A stretch of DNA of 64,000 nucleotides, from the NCBI GenBank assembly GCA_021613535.1, contig CP075492.1, positions 6,758,001-6,822,000 of the forward strand, given 5' to 3'. A model generated the notes under the pieces. It ran no database searches. It had not been told where the DNA came from and was given only the letters and a program-made list of their open reading frames with translations. Shown piece by piece: positions 48,401 to 63,400 of the stretch (the stretch's first letter is position 1; each line of letters begins with the position of its first letter). The DNA is from Adineta vaga. Its lineage: Eukaryota; Rotifera. Made by a program: the position numbers and the translations under genes.

Positions 48401-51400
48401 CTTCCCATTCGTCTCTCATCAAAATAGTTTTTACATTGTCTTTATCGCTTAGATCTAACCATGTAATATTTTTGTTTTCGTGTCCGTGATTACCTGAGGT
48501 TTCGTCAGTGTGTATAACGTAAGTTCCATCCGAACTTGTGACTGATAAATAGTGATGCGAAAAAATTAAGTAACGAGGCAGTTTACCAATAATATTTCTC
48601 GCCTCTGTGTAAATCAAAGTTTCCCATTCTATTTCATAAAAATAATTTTCATTAACTGAATCGACGGTCTCTTCATTATATTTTGCGTCTTTCACCTTCC
48701 AAGGCAAATGTTTTTTGTTAAAAAGATTTTGTAAATTTGTTGTTCGATTATTTTGTGTGATGGTTTTATCCTTGATTGTCTTAACTCGAGTATCGTTAGA
48801 TGGATCCCATGTATAAGTGTTTACAGTAACAAATCTTTTAGCCATCGGAATTAATATTTGCTTGGGACCGATTTCAATGTAAGATACTTCCATATCTTTT
48901 GTATAAGATGTAATGGCGTTCATAGCGTCGAAAAAGTTCACTGGTTGAGCGACCTGATTTACCCAATAGTCAGTGTTCATTAATTCTTTTCCTACTAAAA
49001 TCGTACCAGTAACAGTAGATACGAAAGTTATGTCCTTTCTAGGAGAATTAAGAGCAACGTTTTCAAAATTTTTCTGGAATTCCGCTTGCATTGGATGCAT
49101 AAGATGAGAATGAAAGCCATGTTTAACCGGTAAAAATGTATGCGGTAGTTTCAGACGAGCCAAAAGAGACTGTAGTGATTCTTTTTTGCCAGATAAAACT
49201 GTCATTTTCGGTCCATTTAAAGCTGATATACTCACGTCGTCAACTAATTTTAATTCGGATCGTATCGTATCTGCCAGAGCGAAGACAGCCACCATTGAAC
49301 CTTTTTGACAACGCTCATCCATCAATCGTCCACGAGCAGTTACTAGAGAAAGAGCGTCTTTTAATTTCATAACTCCACTAACGACGGCAGCAGTATATTC
49401 TCCTATAGAATGGCCTAATACAATCTTCGGCGTGACTCCTCTATTTTTCCACATTTCAGACATCGCGTATTCGAACGATAAGATCGCGGCTTGAGAATAA
49501 CGAGTTTCGTTTAATCGTGATTCCATATCAGGATTAAACATAAGGGTTAAAAGTGGTACATCGATAAGATTATTTAAATGCTCCGCACAAATATCTAGTG
49601 CCATGCGAAATGCTTCTTCGGATTGGTAAAGTTCTTGACCCATTCCAGAAAATTGTGAACCTTGACCCGTGAAAAGCCATACGAAATTCCGATCAACTTC
49701 TAATTCAACAGCCGAATCACGTAGTACTCGAGCTGCAGGCCAGGACTCTAAAACAACATGTGCATTTGTGCCTCCGAAACCAAAAGAAGAAACTCCAGCT
49801 ATCCATCTTCTCTCTGAGTGGACTTGATTTTTCTCATGTGTGTCGAGTTTGATACAATTTTGTGGAAAGATAGCTTTGAATCCAGTTAAATCAATATTTG
49901 CATTTAATTTCTTGAAATGTAAGTTGCTAGGTACTTCTTCGTGTTGGAGTACAAGTACTGTTTTGATTAGTCCAATAATACCCGCTGCACCTTCTAGATG
50001 TCCTATATTTGTCTTCACAGCACCTAGAATGACAGATTTAATTCGACCACCATCATTAAGCACGTTTTTCAAAGCTTCCACTTCTATTGGATCTCCAAGT
50101 TGAGTTCCTGTCCCGTGACATTCTACGTAATCTACGTCCTTTCCTTTTAGATTAGCTTGTTCTAGAGCATTTCGAATAACAGCTTCTTGTGAGGGTCCGT
50201 TAGGAGCTGTTAGCGAAGAACTTTTTCCGACATGATTCACTGCTGATCCTTTGATAACGGCTAGAACGTTATCACCATCTGCTATAGCTTTTCTAAAACT
50301 TTTTAAAACTACGCAACCAATTCCTTCACCACGACAGTAGCCATCTGCAGTTTCATCAAAGGTTGCACAACGACCAGCTGGTGAGAGCATGTTCGCTGCG
50401 CTTGATCCGACAAAATTCATCGACTGAAGCATAACATTAACTCCACCTACTAATGCTAAGGAGCATCGGTTAGCTCGAATTTTTTCAATAGCATAATCAA
50501 GAGCGACTAATGATGAGGAACACGCAGAATCGATCGTAAAACTAGGACCAGTTAATCCAAAAGTGTAAGAAAACCGATTCGCTGTTATCGAAGGAGCCAT
50601 ACCAGTACCACCATATGAAGGAGGGGTGCCTGCATTCATCATCATCCAATCATAATTCATCTGGCCCACAAAAACTCCTGCGTCAAGTCCCTTTAACTTT
50701 GATATATCATATCCAGCTCTAACGAACGCTTCATAACCAACTTCCAATATTAGCCGCTGTTGTGGGTCCATTTGTCGAGCTTCTGAATTTGAAATATTGA
50801 AACATGCTGCATCGAACCATTCCAAATCAGACATAAACGCACCATGTTTAGTGTAACTTTTACCAGTAGTGACACCACGGATCGGAGAATAGACATCTTC
50901 TATGTCGAATCTAGTTTTTGGAATTTCAGTTACACAGTCACACTCTTGAATGAGCATTGACCAAAACTCCTCTGGCGAAGCGACTCCACCCGGAAGACGA
51001 CATGCCATACCTATCACAGCGATTGAATCTGTGACTGATTCGATTTGCCTCTCTTTTTTTATTGTAGAAGAAACTTTCGAGTCTTTCGTGGAAAGAGCTG
51101 ATGCCATTTCGGCCAAAGTTGGGTAGTTATAAACAAAAATACTTGAAAGCTGAATATCCAATATAGCTGAAAGACGATTCCGAAACTCGACGGCGCCCAA
51201 AGAGTCCAAACCAGAAGTTACTAATGATGAATTTTCGTCTATTTTAGATCCAAGTACTTCCATCGACACTTGAGTTAAAATGTTCATAATGTCTACATTG
51301 TCTATAGTGACCTTTTTAACTGTATTTGCTATTTTTGTCCTAGAAATAGCCAAATGAGACCGATAATATTCTAAAAACGGGTTGTAATAATTATCGATTC

Positions 51401-54400
51401 GGGTCCAATCGATGGGAGCAGCACAAACCACTCCTACTTTTCCTGTACTAAATAAATATTCTAAAATTTCGATTCCGAGATGATTTGAAATTCCACCAAA
51501 ACCTTGCATTTCGATTCGTCGAAGAGTTCCTCGATTGGCCGCCATGCCTGCTTCTGACCATGCACCCCATTGGATACTCAAGATACTCTCTCCACTTCTG
51601 TTCCATGACTTAGCGATCGCATCCATTGTAGCATTTGCAGCTGAATAGTTAGCTTGTCCAGGTGAACCGAATACAGCTGCTGCTGAAGAGAATAATACCA
51701 TAAAATTGAACGAAGAAAACACATTATGTAAGTTAATTGCCCCGTATACTTTTGCACTGTACGACTTTCGAAGTGCTTCTGAGTCGAGTGTACGGATAGT
51801 TCCATCTGCTAGTACACCCGCTGTATGAAATATTCCCGTAACTGGTGGCCATTTCAATGATTCTTCCAAAACTTTACGAACTGACGTAACAGATTCTTTT
51901 TCCGATACATCACACTGGACCCATTCAATCACTGCAGTTTCTTTTTCTTTTAGTGAATTTAGTTCTATGGACATTTCTGTTTTCCTAGTCCTTGATAAAA
52001 GTAAGATATGAGTAGCACCTGAATCGATGAGCCATTTTGCAATAACAAGACCTAAAGCACCTAAGCCACCACTGATTACATGAGTCTCTCCAGGATTAAT
52101 TTTTAGTTGTTGTGATGTTTTCATTTCTGGAGATAAATTGTTTAATTTAACTAAACGAAGGACTTTAAGAAGGCCATTGTAACTAAGTTGAAATTCGTTT
52201 TCGTCTTCAAAGGATTCAACAACATTACAAATATTTGAAATTTGTCCACTTGAATTAATATCTTGTTCTATTTCAATACATTTCAATTTCAATTCTGACA
52301 TTTCGATTCGTGCTGTGCGAGCTAACGCCCATAAGCCTGCTACTGAACTACCCAAGAGATCATCATTTGTAGTCGAATGAATGAGTGATTTTGTAATAAA
52401 CCATAGATCTGTTTGGTTCCATTGGCCTGAAATTATACGATTTTGTATTTCTTTTAAAAGAAGTAGTCCAAATTCAAGTGCCAGAAATGAATCTTCGCCG
52501 TTCGCTATGAATATTATTGAGTCCCATTTTTCTTGATTTAAGATATTTCCAATTTCAATTCTTAGATCAACAACACGATAGTTCTTTTCTACTGGCGAAA
52601 TAGTAGAATTTTGATTATGAATGACATTTAACCAATTTTTGTGATCGAAGCTTATAGGTGCAAAAGATATTAATACACAGCGAGATAATTCACTACGTTT
52701 TGTAACGACTAGATCGGATCGCAAAGAAACTGTTGACCATTCGGTTTGATACAAACATTCAATAGGTGATATTTCCAAGCTTGATAATCTTCTACTAGTA
52801 AGGTTTTCAACGAATCCTGTAATTTTTCCTGATGAATTCATTAGAATTACATCAGCAGTGAGGCTAGATGATGTCATTTGCTTCAACTGAACATAAACCC
52901 ATTGATCTTCTTGTTCATTCTGAGTAGAAAAAACTGCTCTTTGAACATGAAACGGAACAAAAACTCCGCTTGAACTTAATGCAGACATACCCATCAATTG
53001 AAAAGCTCCATCTAATATAGCTGGATGTAAAAGACTAAGTGAACGTTCCCAAGGAGCTAAGACACGTCGAGCAATACCAACACGAGCTAAAGCTTCGTCT
53101 TTTCCTCGCCATGCCTCGATCACAGTTCGAAATGTGTCTCCGAATTTAACACCAAGTGACTCAAATGTTTTGTATATCGAATCAACATCCATCGATACAG
53201 AGCATTGGCTTTTGAGTACATCTAACTGAAGTGGATTGGGAAGACTTGTCTGTGCTACTAGAGATATTTGAGTAACAATAACATTAGTTTCTTTGGCGCC
53301 ATCTGAATCTTCAGTTTGGATTTCGCCTTTGCCGTTTTCTTCTAACACACATCGAATCTTCATATTTTCTTTGACTAACAGCCGTTTTTGAATGATAACG
53401 TCATCAAGTTGTACTACTTTTGAAACTTTCGAAGTCGCAATACTCTCGCGGTTTTCTTTTTCCAATTTAGCTCCAGCTAACATAGTAAGATGGCTTGCTG
53501 CTGGTATCCATATTTCATTGTTGATGACATGATCATCCCATAGATGGCTTCTTTCACCCGACAATCGACTGATAAAGCATGTTTTTTTATCGTTTGTTTC
53601 TTCCTTTCGATAAATCAGTGGATGAGTCAAACGACGCCATGGTAAAAATTTTGGATTGAACAAAATAAGATTTTTTGATTGAGCAGTTTCAAGATGTTCT
53701 TCCTTGGTTTCCCATGATTCTATAATAATATGAGCGTTCGTTCCTCCAAAGCCAAATGATGATATACCCGCTATGACTTTTCTTGATGGATTCGTTATTC
53801 TCAAATCAGTATTTGTAATTGGAATATCAATATTGAAATTCTCTATGTTTATTTTCGGATTTAACGTTTCAAAATGAATGTTTGGTGGAACCATCTTATT
53901 TCGAAGGACTAGAACAGTCTTAATAAATCCAGCTATGCCAGCTGCTCCTTCTAAATGACCAATATTGCTTTTTACAGCTCCTAGAATCAACCGCTTTTCT
54001 CTCTCGACATTTAGCACACTCTTCAAAGCTTCAACTTCAATAGGATCACCTAATTCAGTTCCTGTTCCATGGCATTCTACGTAATCGATGTCTTTACCAA
54101 AAACACCAGCTTCTACCAGAGCTCTTCTGATTACAGATTCTTGCGCCACGCCGCTGGGTGCAGTCATAGTAGCGCTCCTTCCATCTTGGTTTACTGCAGT
54201 GCCTTTTATGATTGCTAGTATTTCGTCTCCATCCGCTTGAGCTCGGCTTAATTTCTTTAATACAACGCAACCAACGCCTTCTCCTCGACAATAACCGTCA
54301 GCAGTTGAATCAAAAGTTGCGCAGCGACCCTTAGCTGAAAGCATATTTGCTGAACAAGAACCAACAAAGTTAACATGGGATAATATAATATTGACTCCGG

Positions 54401-57400
54401 CAACAAGAGCTAAAGAGCACTTGTCGGATCGAAGGTTCGCTGTCGCAATATCCATTGCAACTAATGAAGATGAACAAGCCGTATCAATAGTCATACTAGG
54501 ACCGCGTAGGCCAAGAATAAAGGACAAACGATTTGAAGTGATTGCTGCTGATGAGCCTGCACCGAAATATGGACTCGTAATATCATGTTGATTCATAGTC
54601 ATCCAATCATAATTAGCTTGGCCCACAAACACACCCGTATTTGATCCTTTCAGACTTGACTTATCATAGCCAGCTCTAGAAAAGGCTTCGTAGCTTACCT
54701 CTAGTAGAACTCTTTGTTGTGGGTCCATGACGATCGCCTCAGCGGAAGGAATGTTAAAAAATTCATTGTCGAACCATTCGATACTGTTTATAAGTGCAGC
54801 ATTTTTCGTATAAGTTTTTCCCATTGAACCACGAACAGGATCATAAAATTCATCTATATCGAATCTTGAAAACGGAACTTCAGTAACGCAGTTATGACCA
54901 TTTCGCAACATTGACCAAAACTCTTCTGGATTATGGGCTTCACCAGGAAATCTGCATGCCATGCTAATAACTGCGATAGGCTCGTTAGAAAATTGAGTCG
55001 GTGCAAATTCGACGATTTTCGGTGACGATAATGAACTTAGATACGAAACCATATCGGAAATAGAAGGATGATTATATACAAAGATACTAGGCAGTTCAAT
55101 GTTTATCTCCGCTACAAGAAGATTTCTGAATTCCACAGCTCCTAGTGAATCCAAACCGAACTCTATTAACGACACATTTTCATCGATCTTCTCTGCATTC
55201 AATACCTCTACTGCTATTTTAATTAATTTTTGTTTAACATCTTCTGTAGGAATAGAGACTGTTTGAGATTTCTTCTTTTTTGAAATTTGTTTGTCCTTCC
55301 CTTTGAAACTGACAAGCGGATTATTGGTGAGCGACATGCGAGACCAATCAATGGGAGTAGCACAAACCACTCCTACTTTTCCTGTACTAAATAAATATTC
55401 TAAAATTTCGATTCCGAGATGATTTGAAATTCCACCAAAACCTTGCATTTCGATTCGTCGAAGAGTTCCTCGATTGGCCGCCATGCCTGCTTCTGACCAT
55501 GCACCCCATTGGATACTCAAGATACTCTCTCCACTTCTGTTCCATGACTTAGCGATCGCATCCATTGTAGCATTTGCAGCTGAATAGTTAGCTTGTCCAG
55601 GTGAACCGAATACAGCTGCTGCTGAAGAGAATAATACCATAAAATTGAACGAAGAAAACACATTATGTAAGTTAATTGCCCCGTATACTTTTGCACTGTA
55701 CGACTTTCGAAGTGCTTCTGAGTCGAGTGTACGGATAGTTCCATCTGCTAGTACACCCGCTGTATGAAATATTCCCGTAACTGGTGGCCATTTCAATGAT
55801 TCTTCCAAAACTTTACGAACTGACGTAACAGATTCTTTTTCCGATACATCACACTGGACCCATTCAATCACTGCAGTTTCTTTTTCTTTTAGTGAATTTA
55901 GTTCTATGGACATTTCTGTTTTCCTAGTCCTTGATAAAAGTAAGATATGAGTAGCACCTGAATCGATGAGCCATTTTGCAATAACAAGACCTAAAGCACC
56001 TAAGCCACCACTGATTACATGAGTCTCTCCAGGATTAATTTTTAGTTGTTGTGATGTTTTCATTTCTGGAGATAAATTGTTTAATTTAACTAAACGAAGG
56101 ACTTTAAGAAGGCCATTGTAACTAAGTTGAAATTCGTTTTCGTCTTCAAAGGATTCAACAACATTACAAATATTTGAAATTTGTCCACTTGAATTAATAT
56201 CTTGTTCTATTTCAATACATTTCAATTTCAATTCTGACATTTCGATTCGTGCTGTGCGAGCTAACGCCCATAAGCCTGCTACTGAACTACCCAAGAGATC
56301 ATCATTTGTAGTCGAATGAATGAGTGATTTTGTAATAAACCATAGATCTGTTTGGTTCCATTGGCCTGAAATTATACGATTTTGTATTTCTTTTAAAAGA
56401 AGTAGTCCAAATTCAAGTGCCAGAAATGAATCTTCGCCGTTCGCTATGAATATTATTGAGTCCCATTTTTCTTGATTTAAGATATTTCCAATTTCAATTC
56501 TTAGATCAACAACACGATAGTTCTTTTCTACTGGCGAAATAGTAGAATTTTGATTATGAATGACATTTAACCAATTTTTGTGATCGAAGCTTATAGGTGC
56601 AAAAGATATTAATACACAGCGAGATAATTCACTACGTTTTGTAACGACTAGATCGGATCGCAAAGAAACTGTTGACCATTCGGTTTGATACAAACATTCA
56701 ATAGGTGATATTTCCAAGCTTGATAATCTTCTACTAGTAAGGTTTTCAACGAATCCTGTAATTTTTCCTGATGAATTCATTAGAATTACATCAGCAGTGA
56801 GGCTAGATGATGTCATTTGCTTCAACTGAACATAAACCCATTGATCTTCTTGTTCATTCTGAGTAGAAAAAACTGCTCTTTGAACATGAAACGGAACAAA
56901 AACTCCGCTTGAACTTAATGCAGACATACCCATCAATTGAAAAGCTCCATCTAATATAGCTGGATGTAAAAGACTAAGTGAACGTTCCCAAGGAGCTAAG
57001 ACACGTCGAGCAATACCAACACGAGCTAAAGCTTCGTCTTTTCCTCGCCATGCCTCGATCACAGTTCGAAATGTGTCTCCGAATTTAACACCAAGTGACT
57101 CAAATGTTTTGTATATCGAATCAACATCCATCGATACAGAGCATTGGCTTTTGAGTACATCTAACTGAAGTGGATTGGGAAGACTTGTCTGTGCTACTAG
57201 AGATATTTGAGTAACAATAACATTAGTTTCTTTGGCGCCATCTGAATCTTCAGTTTGGATTTCGCCTTTGCCGTTTTCTTCTAACACACATCGAATCTTC
57301 ATATTTTCTTTGACTAACAGCCGTTTTTGAATGATAACGTCATCAAGTTGTACTACTTTTGAAACTTTCGAAGTCGCAATACTCTCGCGGTTTTCTTTTT

Positions 57401-60400
57401 CCAATTTAGCTCCAGCTAACATAGTAAGATGGCTTGCTGCTGGTATCCATATTTCATTGTTGATGACATGATCATCCCATAGATGGCTTCTTTCACCCGA
57501 CAATCGACTGATAAAGCATGTTTTTTTATCGTTTGTTTCTTCCTTTCGATAAATCAGTGGATGAGTCAAACGACGCCATGGTAAAAATTTTGGATTGAAC
57601 AAAATAAGATTTTTTGATTGAGCAGTTTCAAGATGTTCTTCCTTGGTTTCCCATGATTCTATAATCACATGAGCGTTCGTTCCACCAAAGCCAAATGATG
57701 ACACTGCTCCTATTAATGGTTTTTCATCTTCTTCACTGTATGCATTCAACACATCATTTTCGAAGAGTACTTCTTTGTAGGGAATAATGGCGTTAAATCC
57801 AGTTAAATCAATTTTTGGATTTAATTCGTTGATGTGAATATTAGGAGGTACTTTCTTATGTTGAATGACAAGAACTGCTTTTATAAATCCTGCAATTCCA
57901 GCAGCACCTTCTAAGTGTCCTGTGTTTGTTTTTAGTGCTCCAAGAATTATTGGTTTCTTTCTACCTTCACTTAAGACATTTTTTAATGCATCAACTTCGA
58001 TTGGATCACCCAACTTAGTTCCGGTTCCGTGGCATTCGATATAATCGATATCTTTTCCTTTTAATCCGGCCATTTCTAATCCTTTTCGAATAACTTTTTG
58101 TTGTGCTAAACCGTTGGGCGCGGTCAATGATGCGCTTCTACCATCATGATTGACGGCTGTTCCTTTGATTAATGCTAGAATTTTGTTTCCGTCGGCTTTA
58201 GCTTGACTGAGTGGTTTCAATATGACGCATCCAACTCCTTCACCACGACAATATCCGTCCGCCAAAGCATCAAAAGTGGCACATCGTCCTTTAAGTGATA
58301 GAGCTTGCATGGCTGATGCAGTTACAAAAAATCTGCTGTTCAGAATTAGGTTAACACCAGCAACTAATGCAATTGAGCATTTTCCATCTCTTAATTTCGA
58401 ATGAGCGATGTCCAGTGCAACTAGAGAAGAAGAACAAGCGGTATCCATAGTGATACTGGGTCCTTCTAAACCAAGAGTGTATGAAATTCGGTTTGCAGTG
58501 ATTGAAGCTGAAGATCCGGCTCCATAATATGGACTAGAAAAGTCAACATCTTCGTTGCTAGTCATCCAATCATAATTTGCTTGACCGACAAAAACACCAG
58601 CATTGCATCCTTTTAGACGCTCCTTATTGTATCCAGCTTTATAGAAAGCTTCATAAGCCACTTCGAGTAAAATTCTCTGTTGTGGATCCATTATCAAGGC
58701 TTCAGCTCGAGAGATGTTGAAAAATTCATGATCAAACCATTCTACATTTTCAATAAAAGCTGCTCGGTTGCTATAACTCTTTCCTTCGTATCCCCGTTCG
58801 GGATAATACACGTCGTCATCCATATCAAATCGAGAGATTGGAACTTCTGTTACACAATCATGGCCTCGGATTAATATATCCCAAAAGTCTTCCGGGTTAG
58901 ATGCACCACCAGGAAAGCGACAAGACATGCTAATGACTGCAATCGGATCATCTTCGTGTTTGATGTTATCAATCTTTTCCATTTTCCAATTTATTGATAA
59001 ACTGGTAAGAGCACGAGCTAATGCTTCATGATTCTGATTTAAGAACTTGAAGTGATGGCCTTCGCTGGGAATTTTACTAATTTTCGAACACCATGAGCGA
59101 CAGTTTAATTCAACTTGCTCATTTCCTTGAAACGACCGAGATGCTTCTTGAAGTAGAGAAGATAAACCAGAAAAATCCGGTAGGACAGCCTGAACGAGAA
59201 CCGTACGACTATGTACTATTGCTTTAGGTGTATAGGCAGCGACGAGTTTTTCAAATTTGGCCGGATTCTTTTCAGGTATAGTAAACGGTGGTGTATGTCT
59301 TGGATCTAAAAGCAACAATGCTTCAACTTGATCAAATTGCTCTAACTGACAGACCATTTCTAGAGCGATTAAAGCACCGAATGAAAGACCACCGACAATG
59401 TATTTTCCATCTGGTTGAATTCTTCGAGCCGAACGGATAAGTTTCTTAGCAATGTTTTCAACTGTTGCGTTTTCATCCGATAAGTCCGGGATAGTTGCAT
59501 AAACTGGTGAAGGAAGCATATTGGCAAGCTTCCCAAACGTACCTTCAGCTGTTCCGAGTACACCGCCAACTAGAAATACTGATCGTCCATTCGTTGTTAA
59601 ATTTAACTTTTGCCAATCTTGTCCAGTATATTCTTCAGTCGAAGATTCTCTTTTCTTTTTTGTAGACTGTTCCAGTTGAGTAAAAATGAAGTCAGCAAGA
59701 TCTTTTATAGTTGGGTAGTTAAAAATTATTGAACTAGGAATATTAATATTTGTAAACTCTCTAGCCAGAGTATGATGCAGAGAAACCATTTCGAGTGAGG
59801 ATAGGCCGGCATCCATTAATGGAATTGATTCTTCAACTTCATTGCCAAGCACTTCATGAACTATGCTTCTTAAAACGGCTCTTATTTCATCAACATTTGC
59901 GTACGTTTTACTTTGCTTTGATTCATTGCTTTTACTTACAGAAGTCGATCGAAGTTGATCCAGTAATGGCAAGTGACTGATCGGACTCATTCGAGACCAG
60001 TTTATAGGTTGGACACAAACTGTACCCGTTCGATTTTCCTCTAAAAGTCTTTCCAACACTCTTTTCCCAAATGAATTAGAAATTGAACCAAATCCTTGAT
60101 TTTCCAATCGTTGAATCAAATCTTTACTTCTTGCCGCCATCCCAACTTCAGACCATGCACCCCATTGAATACTTAAAACTTTTAAATTTCCGTTGTTTGA
60201 CCAAGATTCGGCTAGACTGTCCAGAGCAGCATTAGCTGCAGAGTACAAAGCTTGACCAGCGGACCCAAAAACACCAGTAATTGACGAGAAGAGAACCATG
60301 AAATCACTTGGTGATAAAACAGTATGCAAATGTTTTGCTCCATCGACTTTAGCGCTGAATGACGAGTAAATACATTTTGGTTCTAAGTTTTTTACAGTAC

Positions 60401-63400
60401 TATCGAACAGTTCACCAGCAGTATGAAATATTCCTTTAATAACTGGCCAGCGCATATCAATTTTAAGTTTTTTATCGACTCGTTTGACTTCTTCTATGTT
60501 GGAAATATCACACTGAATCCATTCTATAGAAATATTTTCTTTTTGTCGACGAATCTGTTCTATTGGATTAGTCGCTTTCATTTTACGAGACAGTAGAACA
60601 ATATGCGTGGCACCAGAATTAACAAGCCATTCTGCGACAACCAACCCTAAAGCCCCTAATCCACCACTAATCACATAAGTACAATTTTCATGAATGACCC
60701 GTTGCCGTATGTTTTTATACGTCTGTGACAGTTTTACTAAACGTCGTACGTAAAACATGTTGGATAATTTTAATTCTTTCTCTCCATTTTTTACTTCTTT
60801 TCTTACTTTGTAACAAAGCTCAGCTATATGGGATGCAGTGTTAAGCTTATTATACTCGACACATCTGAGGTCAAGTTCTGGCATCTCAATTCGAGCTGTC
60901 CGTGCTAAGGCCCATAATCCCATTTCATCAAACTGAGAATCATCTAAGAACCAGATATCAGGAATAGATTGCTGGTTCTTTTCGATATAGCTTTTCTGAA
61001 TCGCCTTTAATAATCGTACTCCGATTTCGAACACAATCTGACCATGACCACTCGTTGCAACAAGTATGATGCTCGACCAAGATTCATTAACTAGTAACTT
61101 TTCCAAATATTTTGTATCGTGCAAATTAGCAGATCGTTTCTGTTGTAAAGTATCTTCTAAAGTGAAAAAGTTGGAATTGACAGCATGTATTATATTAACC
61201 CATTTTGTTCCATTCGTTGAGACTGATTCAACTGAAAGAATCAAACAGCGCGACTTTATCAAGTTGTTCAATGATGCTTCATTGTTGCTAATTTCGTTTA
61301 ATGGTATCCATTTAATCTCGTATACGCTACCAGAAATTTCATCTTGTTCGACTTTATGACTTGAAATGGATTGGATCGGAACTGGTAGTTTCCAAGGAAT
61401 ACACTTCTTGTTTACGAATGTTGGACCTATACTTGCAATTCGTTCAGTATTTTGTTTTTGAGGATACGACTGTAAGATTATATGCGCATTAGTTCCACCA
61501 AATCCAAATGATGATACACCGGCAAAGAGTTCTTTACCACCATCAGTACCAATTTTTATTGTCTGAGTCGGTATAATTCCTTTTAATTGCTGTAAATCAA
61601 TTTTTGGATTTAATTTCTCAAAGTGTATATTTGGTGGTGCTTGACCGTTTTGAAGCACTAAAACTGTTTTGATCAATCCAACGATTCCTGCCGCACCTTC
61701 TAAATGACCAATATTAGTTTTAACGGCACCAAGTACTATTGGTTTAGATCTTTCTTTTCCAAGTACTTTCGCCAGAGCCTCTACTTCGATAGGATCACCT
61801 AAATCTGTCCCGGTCCCGTGACACTCAACATAGTCCAAGTCTTTTCCGTCAATGCCTGCATCTTCCAAAGCACTGCAAAGTGCTGCTTCTTGTGCAATTC
61901 CATTTGGTGCAGTTAAAGTTGCGCTTCTTCCGTCTTGATTAACAGCGGATCCTTTAATTACAGCGAAAATTTTATCACCATCAAATACAGCTTGATCTAA
62001 ACATTTCAAAACTACACATCCAATGCCTTCACCACGCACAATTCCATTCGCTTTTGAATCAAAAGTCGCACAACGACTATCAACTGAAAGCATTTCTGCG
62101 GCACACGTAATTAAATAAGGCTCTGGATGCAAAATTATATTTACTCCACCGGCTAAAGCAACTGAACATTTTTTATTCCTGAGTTTTTCAATTGCGAGAT
62201 CAACAGCAACTAATGAAGAAGAACAAGCCGTGTCGACCGTCATACTAGCTCCATGAAGACCCAATGCAAACGAAATTCTATTTGCCGTTATTGATGGAGA
62301 ATTGCCTGTTCCTGCGTAAGAATGTGGACTGTCTGTTACTAACATCCAATCATAATTCATTTGGCCTATAAAAACTCCAGTATTCGAATCTTTTAGTGCT
62401 GATTTATCTAAGCCAGCGTTTAAAAAAGCTTCATATGCTACTTCAAGAATAAGCCTCTGTTGAGGATCCATCGTTCTAGCTTCAGCTAGAGGAATATTGA
62501 AAAAGTCGTTATCGAACCACTCGACATCGTTTATGAAAGCGCCTTTTTTAGTGTAACTTTTGCCAATCGTCTTTGGATTAGGACTATAAATTTCATTAAT
62601 ATCGAATCTTGATGAAGGAACTTCCGTAACACAATTCCGTTTTTCCATGAGCATTGTCCAAAACTCTTCTGCACTAGAAACTCCTCCAGGCAATCTACAG
62701 GCCATACCAATGACAGCAATTGAAACATTGTGAGAAATACTTCTTTCACGTGGTTCTGAAGAAAAGTTTTGCCTTTTTCGTAATGAATCAATCGGATGAC
62801 CAGTTATCATCTCTGCTATCTGTTTAACTGTCGGATGATTGAACACCAAAGTATATGGTAATTTTTTGTTAATCTCATCAGATAAGTTTTTGCTGAACCT
62901 TATTGCAGTAAGTGAAGTCATGCCAAATTCTATGAGACTAGTTGTTGTTTTTAATGACTGTTGAGAATCATTCAGAAGCTCTTGAGCAATCCGAAGGATT
63001 TTAATTTCGAGCTCGTTTCTTTGTAAAGACTCAGTTTTCGTTGAAATTGGAACTTGATTAGGCACAAGTGTAGCTAATATAACGCGATCGATTTTACCGT
63101 TACTATTAAGCGGCATCGAATTTAAGACTATCCACGTTCGAGTCCACATGTAATCAGGCAGACATGAAACTATTCTATCGATAAGTTCTTGTTTCACTTG
63201 ATCCTCGGGTATTCCATCATCAACCTCGACAAAGCCGATAAGTCGCTGCACCGATCCTGGAACAAAGATAACCGCAACCTTTTTAACACAGTTAACTTGT
63301 TCGGCACAATTTTCAATTTCTGTTAATTCAACTCGATAGCCTCCTATTTTTATTTGAGCATCTCGACGGCGCCCAACTATTTGAATTTCACCATTCGACA

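Noticed and set aside
51578-51805. 75-codon minus-strand frame, also found at 55517-55744
   Set aside because: It lies inside the KR region of the megasynthase in another frame. It occurs twice only because the DNA is in the 2.3-kb repeat.
54094-54591. open frames antisense or off-frame to KS3
   Set aside because: Shadow frames of a strongly conserved coding region.
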